From Pseudomonadota bacterium (GTDB lineage: Bacteria; Pseudomonadota; Gammaproteobacteria; Burkholderiales; JABEVD01), in the NCBI GenBank assembly GCA_021835845.1, contig JAKBJU010000007.1:43134-107133 (forward strand): a stretch of 64,000 nucleotides of DNA, given 5' to 3'. The notes under the pieces were generated by a model, which did no database searches, was not told the DNA's origin, and saw nothing but the letters and a program-made list of their open reading frames with translations. This document shows positions 27,086 through 35,994 of the stretch, piece after piece; position 1 is the stretch's first letter, and every line of letters starts with the position of its first letter. The translations under genes were made by a program, and so were the position numbers.

Positions 27086-30000
27086 TTAAATTTTATCAAT
27101 TTTCCTGTAGGACAGGGCGTAATACAGCACCGGGATCACGACCAGGGTGAGAATGGTCGAAACCAGTATGCCGAAAATCAGGGAGATGGCGAGTCCGTTG
27201 AAGATGGGATCATCCAGGATGAAGAACGCCCCTATCATGGCGGCAAGCCCGGTCAGCAATATGGGTTTGGCGCGCGTCGCGGCTGCCGAGATCACCGCCT
27301 CCTGGAAATCCACTTCCTCGGCGACCTGCAGGTTGACGAAATCGACCAGCAGAATCGAATTCCTGACGATGATGCCGGCGAGCGCGATCATGCCTATCAT
27401 CGAGGTCGCGGTAAACTGAGCGCCCAGAAGGGCGTGCCCCGGCATCACGCCGATGATGGTGAGCGGAATCGGCGCCATGATCACGAGCGGAACGAGATAG
27501 GACCTGAACTGCGCCACGACCAGAAGATAGATGAGCACGAGTCCGACGCCATAGGCAATGCCCATGTCCCTGAATGTCTCATAGGTGACCTGCCATTCAC
27601 CATCCCATTTCAGGGCATAGCCGGCATAGGGGTCCCCGGGCTGGTGGATGAAATATTCCTTCAGAATGCCGCCCTGCGGGAGCTTCATGCCGAGAATCTT
27701 CGAGCGGATATCGAACATCCCGTAGAGCGGACTGTCGATCTTGCCGGCCATGTCCCCGACCACATAGACCACGGGAAGCAGATCCTTGTGGTAAATCGTC
27801 TTCTCGCGCGGCACATGCACCACTGCGACAAGGTCGGACAAGGGAATCATCTCGCCGCTTCTCGACCGCACTTCCAGCTTGAGCAGATCGTCGAGATTGC
27901 CTTTTCTGTCCGAGGGCAGCGCCACCCTGACGGGAATCTCGTACTTCGCATTCAGGCTGTGCACGGGCGTCACGTTCTCGCCGGAGAGCCCCATCTTCAT
28001 CACCTCGACGATATCCTTCTGCGCAACGCCTCGCAAGGCCGCCTTGTTCTGCAGCACTTTCAGGGTGATTTTCCCGGCGTCGGCATCGACGCTGTCGTCT
28101 ATCCCGACGATGCCGGGAGTTTGCGCGAATGCAGCCTTGATCTTTTCGGCCACCGCGATCTGCCCGGCATAATCCGGGCCGTAAACTTCGGCAACCAGCG
28201 GGGACATGACCGGAGGCCCCGGCGGCACTTCGACGATCTTGGTCTTTGCGCCGTATTTCCTGGCGATTTGCGCAATCGGAGCGATCACGGAGGATGCGAT
28301 CTCGTGGCTCTGCCTGCTCCGTTTGTGCTTGTCCAGGAGATTGACCTGGAGATCGCCATATTCCGGGCCGTCCCGGAGATAATACTGGCGCACCAGTCCG
28401 TTGAAATTGATCGGCGCGGCAGTGCCCGCATAGGCTTCGTAATCGGTGACTTCGGGAACCTTTGCGATATAGTCGCCTATCTCGTGCAGCACTTTGGCTG
28501 TATCCTCGAGGGGAGTTCCGACGGGCATGTCGACCACGACCTGGAACTCCGACTTGTTGTCGAAAGGCAGCATCTTGAGCACGACGAGCTTCACCGCGGC
28601 AAGCGACACCGCGAGCAGAATCAGGACCACGATCCCGATCAGGAGAAGCTTCCTGTTCCTGCTCCCCTCCTCCTTCCTCAAAAACGGAGTGAGCTTCGAG
28701 GAAAAGAAGGCGCCGATCCTGTCGGATCCCGATTCATGATGGACATGCTTGCCCGCGAGCCTGAAGGCGAGCCAGGGCGTCACGATAAAGGCGATGGCGA
28801 GCGAAATCAGCATGCCGATACTCGCATTGATCGGTATCGGACTCATGTAAGGCCCCATCAGCCCGGTCACGAAAGCCATCGGCAGGAGCGCCGCGATAAC
28901 GGTCAGGGTGGCGAGGATGGTGGGGCCGCCCACCTCGTCCACCGCCTCAGGTATGATCTCGGACAAGGGAGCTTCCGAGAGCAGCCGCCTTCTGTGGATG
29001 TTCTCCACCACCACGATCGCATCGTCGACCAGGATGCCTATCGAAAAAATCAGCGCGAACAGGGAAACCCGGTTCAGGGTGAACCCCCAGGCCCAGGATG
29101 CGAAAAGCGTGGCAAAAAGGGTGAGCATCACCGCGACGCCGACGATCACGGCTTCGCGGCGGCCCAGCGCGACCCATACCAGCACCACCACGGACGTGGT
29201 GGCGAAGATCAGCTTCTCGATCAGCTTGATTGCCTTGTCATTGGCCGTCACGCCGTAATCGCGCGTCACCGTGACTTCCACGCTGGAAGGAATCACGCTG
29301 CCCTTGAGCTGCCCGATTCTTTCGATCAGCTGCTTCGCCACCTTGACCGCGTTTTCGCCGGGCTTTTTCGATATGGCGAGGGTCACCGCGGGATGCTCGC
29401 CCGGCTTGCCGCCTATCCACACGTAATGCTCGGGCTGGTCCGGACCGTCCACGACCTGCGCCACATCGCCCATGAAAATCGGCCTGCCCCCCTCGACACC
29501 GACCACGAGGCGTCTCACGTCGTCGCTGGACGTGAGGAATGTGCCGGTCTGGACCAGCACTTCGCGATTGTTCCTGATCAGATTTCCGGAGGGCTGGGAG
29601 GCATTGGAAAACTGCAGCGCATCCCTCAGGTCTTCCGCCGAAAGATGGTAGGCATTCATCCTGTCCGCATCCATCAGCACCCTGATCATGTGCCTGGGGC
29701 CTCCTACGGTCCTGACCTCCCTGACGCCTGCCACGCGCTTCAGTTCGATTTCCGCGGAATGCGCCACCTGCTCGAGCTCGAAGGCACCCTCGTCGGTGTT
29801 TCTGGTCCAGAGCGTGAGGGTCAGAATGGGAACATCGTCTATCCCTATCGGCTTGATGATCGGCTTGGAGACGCCCAGATAGGGGGAGACCCAGTCTTCA
29901 TGCGAATTGATCGTGTCGTACAGCTTGACGAGCGACTGTATCCTGTCCTCGCCGACCTTGAACTGCACGGTGAGAACGGCCATCCCGGGGCGGGACACCG

Positions 30001-30253
30001 AATAGACATGATCGATTCCGGCGATCTGGGAAAGCACCTGCTCGGCGGGAGTGGCGACGAGATGCTCGACGTCGCGCGTGGAAGCCCCGGGAAAGGGAAT
30101 GAACACGTTCGCCATGGTGACATTGATCTGCGGTTCTTCTTCCCGCGGCGTCACGATCACGGCAAAAAGCCCGAGCAGCACCGCAACCAGCGCGATCAGC
30201 GGAGTCAGCTGGGAATGCAGGAAGAATTTGCTGATGCGGCCCGATATCCCCAT
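27086..30253 (-). CDS. RND efflux transporter permease
   Basis: A 1055-residue inner-membrane pump of the AcrB/CzcA superfamily: the N-terminal segment LTPLIALVAVLLGLFAVIV, the first porter domain with FPGASTRDVEHLVATPAEQ, the proton-relay segment GILVDDAIVVVENIHRR with paired aspartates, and the second membrane block with GIIVRNSILLVDFVN. It works with the adaptor encoded just before it; no outer-membrane channel gene is present, so it must borrow one. Upstream control by a BigR/SqrR-like ArsR protein suggests a sulfur-related or thiol-stress substrate, but this is not shown. Confidence 0.95.
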   Translation of the reverse strand: MGISGRISKFFLHSQLTPLIALVAVLLGLFAVIVTPREEEPQINVTMANVFIPFPGASTRDVEHLVATPAEQVLSQIAGIDHVYSVSRPGMAVLTVQFKVGEDRIQSLVKLYDTINSHEDWVSPYLGVSKPIIKPIGIDDVPILTLTLWTRNTDEGAFELEQVAHSAEIELKRVAGVREVRTVGGPRHMIRVLMDADRMNAYHLSAEDLRDALQFSNASQPSGNLIRNNREVLVQTGTFLTSSDDVRRLVVGVEGGRPIFMGDVAQVVDGPDQPEHYVWIGGKPGEHPAVTLAISKKPGENAVKVAKQLIERIGQLKGSVIPSSVEVTVTRDYGVTANDKAIKLIEKLIFATTSVVVLVWVALGRREAVIVGVAVMLTLFATLFASWAWGFTLNRVSLFALIFSIGILVDDAIVVVENIHRRRLLSEAPLSEIIPEAVDEVGGPTILATLTVIAALLPMAFVTGLMGPYMSPIPINASIGMLISLAIAFIVTPWLAFRLAGKHVHHESGSDRIGAFFSSKLTPFLRKEEGSRNRKLLLIGIVVLILLAVSLAAVKLVVLKMLPFDNKSEFQVVVDMPVGTPLEDTAKVLHEIGDYIAKVPEVTDYEAYAGTAAPINFNGLVRQYYLRDGPEYGDLQVNLLDKHKRSRQSHEIASSVIAPIAQIARKYGAKTKIVEVPPGPPVMSPLVAEVYGPDYAGQIAVAEKIKAAFAQTPGIVGIDDSVDADAGKITLKVLQNKAALRGVAQKDIVEVMKMGLSGENVTPVHSLNAKYEIPVRVALPSDRKGNLDDLLKLEVRSRSGEMIPLSDLVAVVHVPREKTIYHKDLLPVVYVVGDMAGKIDSPLYGMFDIRSKILGMKLPQGGILKEYFIHQPGDPYAGYALKWDGEWQVTYETFRDMGIAYGVGLVLIYLLVVAQFRSYLVPLVIMAPIPLTIIGVMPGHALLGAQFTATSMIGMIALAGIIVRNSILLVDFVNLQVAEEVDFQEAVISAAATRAKPILLTGLAAMIGAFFILDDPIFNGLAISLIFGILVSTILTLVVIPVLYYALSYRKIDKI

Positions 30254-30254
30254 G

Positions 30255-31262
30255 TCATTGCGCGCTTCTGCTTATCCCGGCCCTGACCGGATCGAGCGCA
30301 ACGGTTTCGCCCTCGACCAGCCCCGCCAGAATCTCGATCTCGCCCCCAGAAGGCTCGCCGAGCCGCACCTGGCGCAGTTCATACTTGCCGCCCGGCCGGA
30401 CCACGTAAACCGCCGTGACTTCGCTGCGCCTCAGCACGGAGGACGCCGGAATCAGAAGCTTCTTCGCGCGTCCGATGTCGAACTGCGCCCTGGCGAACAT
30501 GCCGGGATAAATGCCTTCCGTATCGGGGGGGAACTGCAGCCTGACCTGGGTGGTATGGGTCAGCACATTGGCCGCAGGCAGCACCGTGACGGATGCGGCC
30601 TTCACTGTCCTGCCCTCTTCAAGGAGAATCAGCGCGCCATCCTTCAGATTGCCCCTTACCGCATCCAGCCTGTCCTGCGGAATGCTCACCGTGAGCCGGA
30701 GTTCCCGGGGATCGAACCCCGTCATGAGCTGCTTCCCGGGATAGGCCATTTCCCCGATTTCGACATGACGGGCAGCGACAACTCCGCTGTAGGGCGCGAC
30801 CACCGTGGCGTAGCTCTCGGTGTTGGCGGCAATGCCGACGTTGGCGCGGCGCGCATCGACCCTGGATTTCGCGGCCTCGAACTCGGCCTTCGCCTTGTCG
30901 AGCGCAGCCTGGCTCACGAACTTGCGTTCGAAAAGATGCAAGGTGCGCTCGTAGGTGGCCTTGGCGTTCTCGAACGAAGCCTGCGCCTCGGCAAGCTGCG
31001 CGCGACTCTCGTTGAGGGCATGACTGACTTCGGTTGCATCGATTTTGACGAGGATCTGGCCTTTCTTGACCCTTTCCCCGACATCGAAATTGACCGCGGC
31101 AACCCTGCCGGAAATCTGCGCGGAAACGGTAGCCTGCCTGGCAGCTTCCACCACACCTTCCGCAGAATAGGTCAAGGGCACGTCGGCATAACGGGCCTGG
31201 ACGGTCCCCTCCGCATGAGCGCAAGAGGCCAGAAAAAGCAGGAAGAAGAACGATCTGATCAC
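30255..31262 (-). CDS. RND efflux periplasmic adaptor subunit
   Basis: The 335-residue membrane-fusion protein has a signal peptide (SFFFLLFLASCAHAEG), the lipoyl-like half-motif VSAQISGRVAAVNFDVGERV, a helical hairpin (ARAQLAEAQASFENAKATYE-like region), the second lipoyl half ATVVAPYSGVVAARHVEIGE and a beta-barrel domain. It bridges the RND permease to an outer-membrane channel. One base separates its stop from the permease start. A promoter overlapped by a palindrome lies directly upstream. Confidence 0.94.
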   Translation of the reverse strand: MIRSFFFLLFLASCAHAEGTVQARYADVPLTYSAEGVVEAARQATVSAQISGRVAAVNFDVGERVKKGQILVKIDATEVSHALNESRAQLAEAQASFENAKATYERTLHLFERKFVSQAALDKAKAEFEAAKSRVDARRANVGIAANTESYATVVAPYSGVVAARHVEIGEMAYPGKQLMTGFDPRELRLTVSIPQDRLDAVRGNLKDGALILLEEGRTVKAASVTVLPAANVLTHTTQVRLQFPPDTEGIYPGMFARAQFDIGRAKKLLIPASSVLRRSEVTAVYVVRPGGKYELRQVRLGEPSGGEIEILAGLVEGETVALDPVRAGISRSAQ

Positions 31263-31282
31263 GCAAGCACCCCCTTCGAATG

Positions 31283-31317
31283 AATATTAGTATAATCTAA
31301 TATTTAGGGATCTACAA
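31283..31317 (-). promoter_or_regulatory. Promoter and palindromic operator of the RND pump operon
   Basis: AATATTAG (31283-31290) and CTAATATT (31297-31304) form a perfect inverted repeat around six bases. On the minus strand a -10 TATACT (31289-31294) lies inside it and a weak -35 TTGTAG (31312-31317) stands 17 bases upstream. A repressor bound here would block RNA polymerase; the ArsR protein encoded just upstream is the obvious candidate. Confidence 0.7.
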
Positions 31318-31337
31318 CAGGTAGCGCCACTGGAGCT

Positions 31338-31676
31338 CTATGCCGCCATATTGCAGAAAACGTCTCGCATCATCTTGATCAACTGAAGAACCCGGGCATC
31401 CCCAATCCGATAATAGACCTTGTTGGCGTCCTTGCGCGTCTTGAGAACGCCCTTGTCCCTCAGGATGGCAAGATGCTGCGAAATGTTGCTTTGCGAGGTT
31501 CCGACGCTTTCAACAATGTCCTGCACGCTGACTTCCTGTTCTCCCAGAATGCACAGTATCTTGAGTCGCAGGGGATGGGATATGGCCTTCATGGAACGAG
31601 AAGCCTGCTCGATCACCTCGTCCTGCCCCATCATTTCGTGAAGGAAATCAATCTGGCTTTTCATGAGAATGCCCAC
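31338..31676 (-). CDS. ArsR/SmtB-family repressor, BigR/SqrR-like
   Basis: The 112-residue winged-helix protein has the recognition helix TSQSNISQHLAILRDKG and the wing TRKDANKVYYRIGD. Counted from GTG 31676, cysteines are at 42 (LKILCILGEQEVSV) and 108 (MRDVFCNMAA). BigR has its persulfide-sensing pair at 42 and 108 and SqrR at 41 and 107, with the same local context. The metal motif ELCVCDL of ArsR is absent. An ATG four codons later is an alternative start and shifts the numbering. I infer derepression of the RND operon by sulfide, polysulfide or other thiol oxidants. Confidence 0.85.
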   Translation of the reverse strand: MGILMKSQIDFLHEMMGQDEVIEQASRSMKAISHPLRLKILCILGEQEVSVQDIVESVGTSQSNISQHLAILRDKGVLKTRKDANKVYYRIGDARVLQLIKMMRDVFCNMAA

Positions 31677-31736
31677 GCTAGTGTATGATCAACGAAATAG
31701 AATAAAATAAAGATTTTCAACCGTCCAGAGAAATAG

Positions 31737-33302
31737 ATGAACCTATCGAAGAAACTTGCGCAGAACGAGGCGATGACGCCCGTCCTGCTTCTGATACTGG
31801 ATGGGATCGGTTGCCGTGCAGAGCAGGAAAACAACGCAGTCGCGCTTGCAAAAAAACCCAACCTGGACAAACTGTGGACGCATTACCCGCATACCCGTCT
31901 GCAGGCATCCGAATCCTCCGTCGGCCTTCCCAAAGCCCAGATGGGCAATTCGGAAGTCGGGCACCTCAACATCGGGGCGGGACGCATCGTCTATCAGGAA
32001 CTGACCCGCATCGACCTTGCCATCGAAAACGGCGAATTCTTCGCCAATCCCGCCCTCAGGAATGCGATCGGCGCGGCCCTCGAAAGGGGCAGCGCGCTGC
32101 ACATCATGGGACTGCTCTCGCCAGGCGGGGTTCACAGCCACGAAGCCCACATTCACGCCATGCTGGAAATGGGCGCGAAGGCCGGAGTCGGGCAGATCTA
32201 CCTGCACGCCTTCCTGGACGGCAGGGATACCCCGCCCAAGAGCGCGGCATCCTCGCTGCAGGCTTTCGAGGAAAAATGCAGGGCGCTCGGCAAGGGGAAA
32301 ATCGCTTCCCTAATCGGGCGCTATTATGCGATGGACAGGGACAAGCGCTGGGAGCGGGTGAGCATCGCCTACGACCTCATCACCCAGGGCATCGCGGAAT
32401 ATCATTTCGGCGATTCCGCAACCGCGCTTGAGGCCGCCTATGAGCGCGGAGAAACCGACGAATTCGTGCACGCGACCGCCATTCACGGAAACGGGGAGAA
32501 TCCGGTCAGGATGATGGACGGCGATGTCGTCATCTTCATGAACTACCGCGCAGACAGGGCAAGGGAAATCACCAGCTGCCTGACCGCGCAGGACTTCCGG
32601 GGATTCGAGCGCAGCTATTTTCCCAGCGTCTCGTTCGTCATGCTGACCCATTACGGAGACGAATTCCCCCTCCCCACCGCCTTTGCTCCGGAGCGCATCG
32701 AGAACTGCTTCGGCGAATACCTGTCCAATCAGGGACTCGCCCAGCTCAGGATCGCCGAAACCGAGAAATATGCGCACGTCACCTACTTCTTCAATGGCGG
32801 GAGGGAAGAACCCTATTCGGGAGAGGACCGGATCATGGTCCCCTCGCCGAAAGTCGCGACCTACGATCTCAAGCCTGAAATGAGCGTTTTCGAAGTGACG
32901 GAAAAACTCGAAGAAGCCATCGGCAGCAGGAAATACCCTGCGATCATCTGCAATTTCGCCAACGGCGACATGGTCGGACACACCGGAAACCTGAGCGCCG
33001 CAATACGCGCGGTGGAAGCGATGGATGCCTGCATCGGCCGCGTCGTCGCCGCGATGCAGGCGATCGGCGGAGAGGTGCTGATCACGGCAGACCACGGCAA
33101 TGCGGAAATGATGCAGGATCCGCTCACCAAGCAGCCGCATACCGCGCATTCCCTGAACCTGGTGCCCTTCCTTTATGTCGGGAAGCGCTCTTCCAGCATC
33201 CGGGACGGGGGTGCGCTGCAGGATGTCGCCCCGACCATGCTGGCCATCCTGGGACTTCCCCAGCCCCCCCAGATGACGGGACAGTCGCTCGTCGTTTTCT
33301 AG
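31737..33302 (+). CDS. gpmI: 2,3-bisphosphoglycerate-independent phosphoglycerate mutase
   Basis: The 521-residue cytosolic enzyme has LLLILDGIGC, the phospho-serine motif MGNSEVGHLNIGAGR (Ser72), HAFLDGRDTPP, MNYRADRARE, FANGDMVGHTGN and LITADHGNAEMM, all metal or substrate ligands of the alkaline-phosphatase superfamily. It interconverts 3- and 2-phosphoglycerate. A start at MTPVLLLILDG (31773) is possible but has a poor ribosome-binding site. Divergent from the arsR gene, sharing a 60-base AT-rich gap. Confidence 0.96.
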   Translation: MNLSKKLAQNEAMTPVLLLILDGIGCRAEQENNAVALAKKPNLDKLWTHYPHTRLQASESSVGLPKAQMGNSEVGHLNIGAGRIVYQELTRIDLAIENGEFFANPALRNAIGAALERGSALHIMGLLSPGGVHSHEAHIHAMLEMGAKAGVGQIYLHAFLDGRDTPPKSAASSLQAFEEKCRALGKGKIASLIGRYYAMDRDKRWERVSIAYDLITQGIAEYHFGDSATALEAAYERGETDEFVHATAIHGNGENPVRMMDGDVVIFMNYRADRAREITSCLTAQDFRGFERSYFPSVSFVMLTHYGDEFPLPTAFAPERIENCFGEYLSNQGLAQLRIAETEKYAHVTYFFNGGREEPYSGEDRIMVPSPKVATYDLKPEMSVFEVTEKLEEAIGSRKYPAIICNFANGDMVGHTGNLSAAIRAVEAMDACIGRVVAAMQAIGGEVLITADHGNAEMMQDPLTKQPHTAHSLNLVPFLYVGKRSSSIRDGGALQDVAPTMLAILGLPQPPQMTGQSLVVF

Positions 33303-34459
33303 TGAGAACCCTCCGCATTGCATTTGCCGGCCTCCTGCTATGCGGGAATGCGCATGCCGCGAGACACCAGGACCTCGGCGAACTGCACTCCAGAATATCC
33401 AGCCTGGAAAAGCAGCTTGGGCAGAACGAAGCCTCCAGAAACGAGGCGGCAGACGCCCTGCGGGAATCGGAAGTAGCCATCAGCAACACGATGCGCAGGC
33501 TCAGAACCCTCGACGGCCAGGAGCACGACGCAAGCGCGAGCCTCGTCCGCCTGCAGGGGGAAACGGCAAAAATCAGGGACAGCATCCGCTTGCAGCAGGA
33601 CCTCCTGGGAAAGCTGATTTACCAGCGCTATCTCTACGGAGAGCAGGAATACCTGAAACTTTTGCTCGATTCTCAGGATCCAAATCAGGTTGCCAGGAGC
33701 CTGGAGTACCTGACCTATGTTTCCAAGGCGCGCGCGGCCATGCTCAGGAACCTGCGTGCCAACCTGAAGGAACTCGATACCCTGACCGCCTCGACGACAG
33801 ACAAAAAGAATGAGCTCGACGACATCCTGTCGAAGCAGCGCCTGCAGAAACAGGAACTGGAAAAGGAAAAGGCCCAGAGGAAAGCCGTTCTGGATCGCGT
33901 CTCTGGCGAGATCGGCAAGCAGCGCAAGGAGATTTCCAGACTCAAGCGCGACGAAGCGCGCCTGAAGCGCCTCGTCGAACGCATCGGAAAAACCGCCCGG
34001 CGCTCCTCCGCCGGCCAAATCAGGAACGAGCGCCTTCCCGACGCTTCCCTGGACAGCAGTCCTTTCGCGAAACTGAAAGGAAAACTGAGCCTTCCGGTCA
34101 GAGGTGTGCTGCTGAACCGTTTCGGCGCTTCCCGCATGAACGGGGGACTGGTATGGAAAGGGCTCTTCATCCGCGCCGCGACAGGGCAGGATGTCAGGGT
34201 CATCGCGGCAGGGCGCGTGGTATTCGCCGACTGGCTGAGAGGCTTCGGCAACATCATTATCGTCGATCACGGCAGCGGCTACATGAGCCTCTATGGCGAC
34301 AATGAAACCCTGCTCAAGAAGGTGGGAGACAATGTGCACGGCGGAGACGTGATCGCCGAAGTCGGAAACAGCGGCGGCAATGCGGAATCCGGTTTATACT
34401 TCGAACTTCGCAATCAGGGTGTGCCGCTCGATCCCATGAAGTGGGTCACTGTAAAATGA
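33302..34459 (+). CDS. EnvC-like murein hydrolase activator
   Basis: A 385-residue secreted protein, start GTG overlapping the gpmI stop by one base: signal peptide (IAFAGLLLCGNAHA), a long coiled coil (residues about 20-240) and a C-terminal LytM/M23 domain. The zinc ligands are lost (GLVWKGLFIRAATGQDV where active enzymes have HxG), as in EnvC, so it should activate amidases rather than cut peptidoglycan itself. FGNIIIVDHGSGYMSLYGDN and GGNAESGLYFELR are well kept. The order gpmI-envC-ctpA is common in proteobacteria. Confidence 0.93.
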   Translation: MRTLRIAFAGLLLCGNAHAARHQDLGELHSRISSLEKQLGQNEASRNEAADALRESEVAISNTMRRLRTLDGQEHDASASLVRLQGETAKIRDSIRLQQDLLGKLIYQRYLYGEQEYLKLLLDSQDPNQVARSLEYLTYVSKARAAMLRNLRANLKELDTLTASTTDKKNELDDILSKQRLQKQELEKEKAQRKAVLDRVSGEIGKQRKEISRLKRDEARLKRLVERIGKTARRSSAGQIRNERLPDASLDSSPFAKLKGKLSLPVRGVLLNRFGASRMNGGLVWKGLFIRAATGQDVRVIAAGRVVFADWLRGFGNIIIVDHGSGYMSLYGDNETLLKKVGDNVHGGDVIAEVGNSGGNAESGLYFELRNQGVPLDPMKWVTVK

Positions 34460-34476
34460 AACTGGAGAGAAACGGA

Positions 34477-35847
34477 ATGCGCAATTCGATGAAAAAATCA
34501 GGCCTGATTCTGATCGGCGTCGTCGCTGGCGTCATGCTTAGCCTCAATTTGTCCGCACTGGCCCAGAAGGAAGAGTCGGCCTCCAGCCCCCTCCCGGTGC
34601 AAGAATTGCGCACTTTCGCCGACATTTTCGGCCGGATCAAGAGCGACTATGTCGATCCCGTGTCCGACAAGACGCTGATCGACTCGGCCATCAACGGCAT
34701 GGTCACGGGGCTCGACCCCCATTCCGCCTACTATGACGCGGATGCCTACAAGGAACTGCAGATCGGCACCGAAGGTCAGTTCGGCGGCCTCGGCATCGAG
34801 GTCACCATGGAAGACGGCCTCGTCAAAGTGGTCTCCCCGATCGAGGACACGCCGGCATTCAAGGCCGGCATCAAGAGCGGCGACCTGATCCTGAAGCTTG
34901 ACGACACCCTGGTCAAGGGCATGACGCTCAACGACGCGGTGAAAAGGATGCGCGGCAAGCCCGACACTCCCATCGTGCTCACCATCCTGCGCAAGGGCGA
35001 ATCCAAGCCGCTCGTCTTCAAACTGATGCGCGCCGTCATCAAGGTGCAAAGCGTCAAGTACAAGATGGTCGAGCCGGGCTATGCCTACATCCGCATCACC
35101 CAGTTCCAGGAGCATACCGGGGAATCCCTGGTTGCCGCCATCAACACGCTCTTCAAGCAGCCGGTCAAGGGGCTGGTTCTCGACCTGCGCAACGATCCGG
35201 GCGGCCTGCTGTTCGGTGCAGTCGCGGTTTCCGCGGCCTTCCTGCCGGAAAACTCGCTGGTGGTTTCCACCAGGGGAAGAACGCCCGATTCGGAGATGAA
35301 GCTCGAGACGATTCCCGAGGATTACCTGAAACCCACCGACAAGTCTGACTACATCAAGAGCCTTCCGGCCGCGGTGAAAACCGTGCCCATGATCGTCCTC
35401 GTCAACAACGGCACGGCCTCCGCGTCCGAGATCGTCTCAGGCGCGCTGCAGGACGACAAGCGCGCGCTGATCATGGGAACCCGCACCTTCGGCAAGGGGT
35501 CAGTGCAGACCATATTCCCGCTCGGAAACGGCACTGCGGTGAAGCTGACCACGGCGCGCTACTACACGCCGGGCGGACGTTCGATCCAGGCGCAGGGCAT
35601 CACTCCGGACATCACCGTGGAGGACACCACGGTGTCGAGCCAGGAAGCATCGCTCAATCTGCATGAATCCGACCTCGAGCACCACCTCGTCAACGAGAAG
35701 GCCGGCACGACGACCCAGCCCAAGGTAACGATCAAGGTCGAACCGGAAAAAACCGCAGCTCCCGCAGAACCCGGATCGAAAACCGATTACATGCTCGGGG
35801 AAGCGCTCAACGTGCTGAAGGGAATGGCCATCCTGCAGAAGAAATGA
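34477..35847 (+). CDS. C-terminal processing peptidase (S41 family, CtpA-like)
   Basis: The periplasmic protease has a signal-anchor (LILIGVVAGVMLSLNLSALA), a PDZ domain (FGGLGIEVTMEDGLVKVVSP and PAFKAGIKSGDLILKLDD) and the S41 catalytic core with serine in NNGTASASEIVSGAL and lysine in GTRTFGKGSVQ. It trims proteins at their C-termini and controls peptidoglycan hydrolases. I chose ATG 34477 because GGAG lies nine to ten bases upstream; ATGs at 34456 and 34441 are in frame, the latter overlapping envC. Confidence 0.94.
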   Translation: MRNSMKKSGLILIGVVAGVMLSLNLSALAQKEESASSPLPVQELRTFADIFGRIKSDYVDPVSDKTLIDSAINGMVTGLDPHSAYYDADAYKELQIGTEGQFGGLGIEVTMEDGLVKVVSPIEDTPAFKAGIKSGDLILKLDDTLVKGMTLNDAVKRMRGKPDTPIVLTILRKGESKPLVFKLMRAVIKVQSVKYKMVEPGYAYIRITQFQEHTGESLVAAINTLFKQPVKGLVLDLRNDPGGLLFGAVAVSAAFLPENSLVVSTRGRTPDSEMKLETIPEDYLKPTDKSDYIKSLPAAVKTVPMIVLVNNGTASASEIVSGALQDDKRALIMGTRTFGKGSVQTIFPLGNGTAVKLTTARYYTPGGRSIQAQGITPDITVEDTTVSSQEASLNLHESDLEHHLVNEKAGTTTQPKVTIKVEPEKTAAPAEPGSKTDYMLGEALNVLKGMAILQKK

Positions 35848-35888
35848 CATCCCGGCCTGTACTTTTGCTGCGGGCCGATGTAGATTTG

Positions 35889-35980
35889 AAGGAACCTCTG
35901 GTCGCGATTTGTTAGGGAACCACTGATTTATTCCCTCGCGACCGCGTGGGAATGAATCATTGGTTCCTTAGGGGTTCCTT
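35889..35980. repeat. Nested palindromic repeat, 92 bases
   Basis: Outer arms AAGGAACCTCT (35889-35899) and AGGGGTTCCTT (35970-35980) are inverted with one mismatch. Inner arms of 22 bases (35914-35935 and 35948-35968 and adjoining base) are inverted with two or three mismatches around a loop containing TCGCGACCGCG. The whole forms a long imperfect hairpin between ctpA and the next gene. It looks like a dispersed intergenic repeat (MITE- or REP-like); it may also end the ctpA transcript. Confidence 0.75.
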
Positions 35981-35994
35981 GAGCAGGAGGGGGC

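Noticed and set aside
26783..30286. Plus-strand open frame of 1167 codons opposite the RND permease
   Set aside because: Antisense shadow of a high-G+C gene; rich in His/Arg/Asp as such shadows are, with no recognisable domain.
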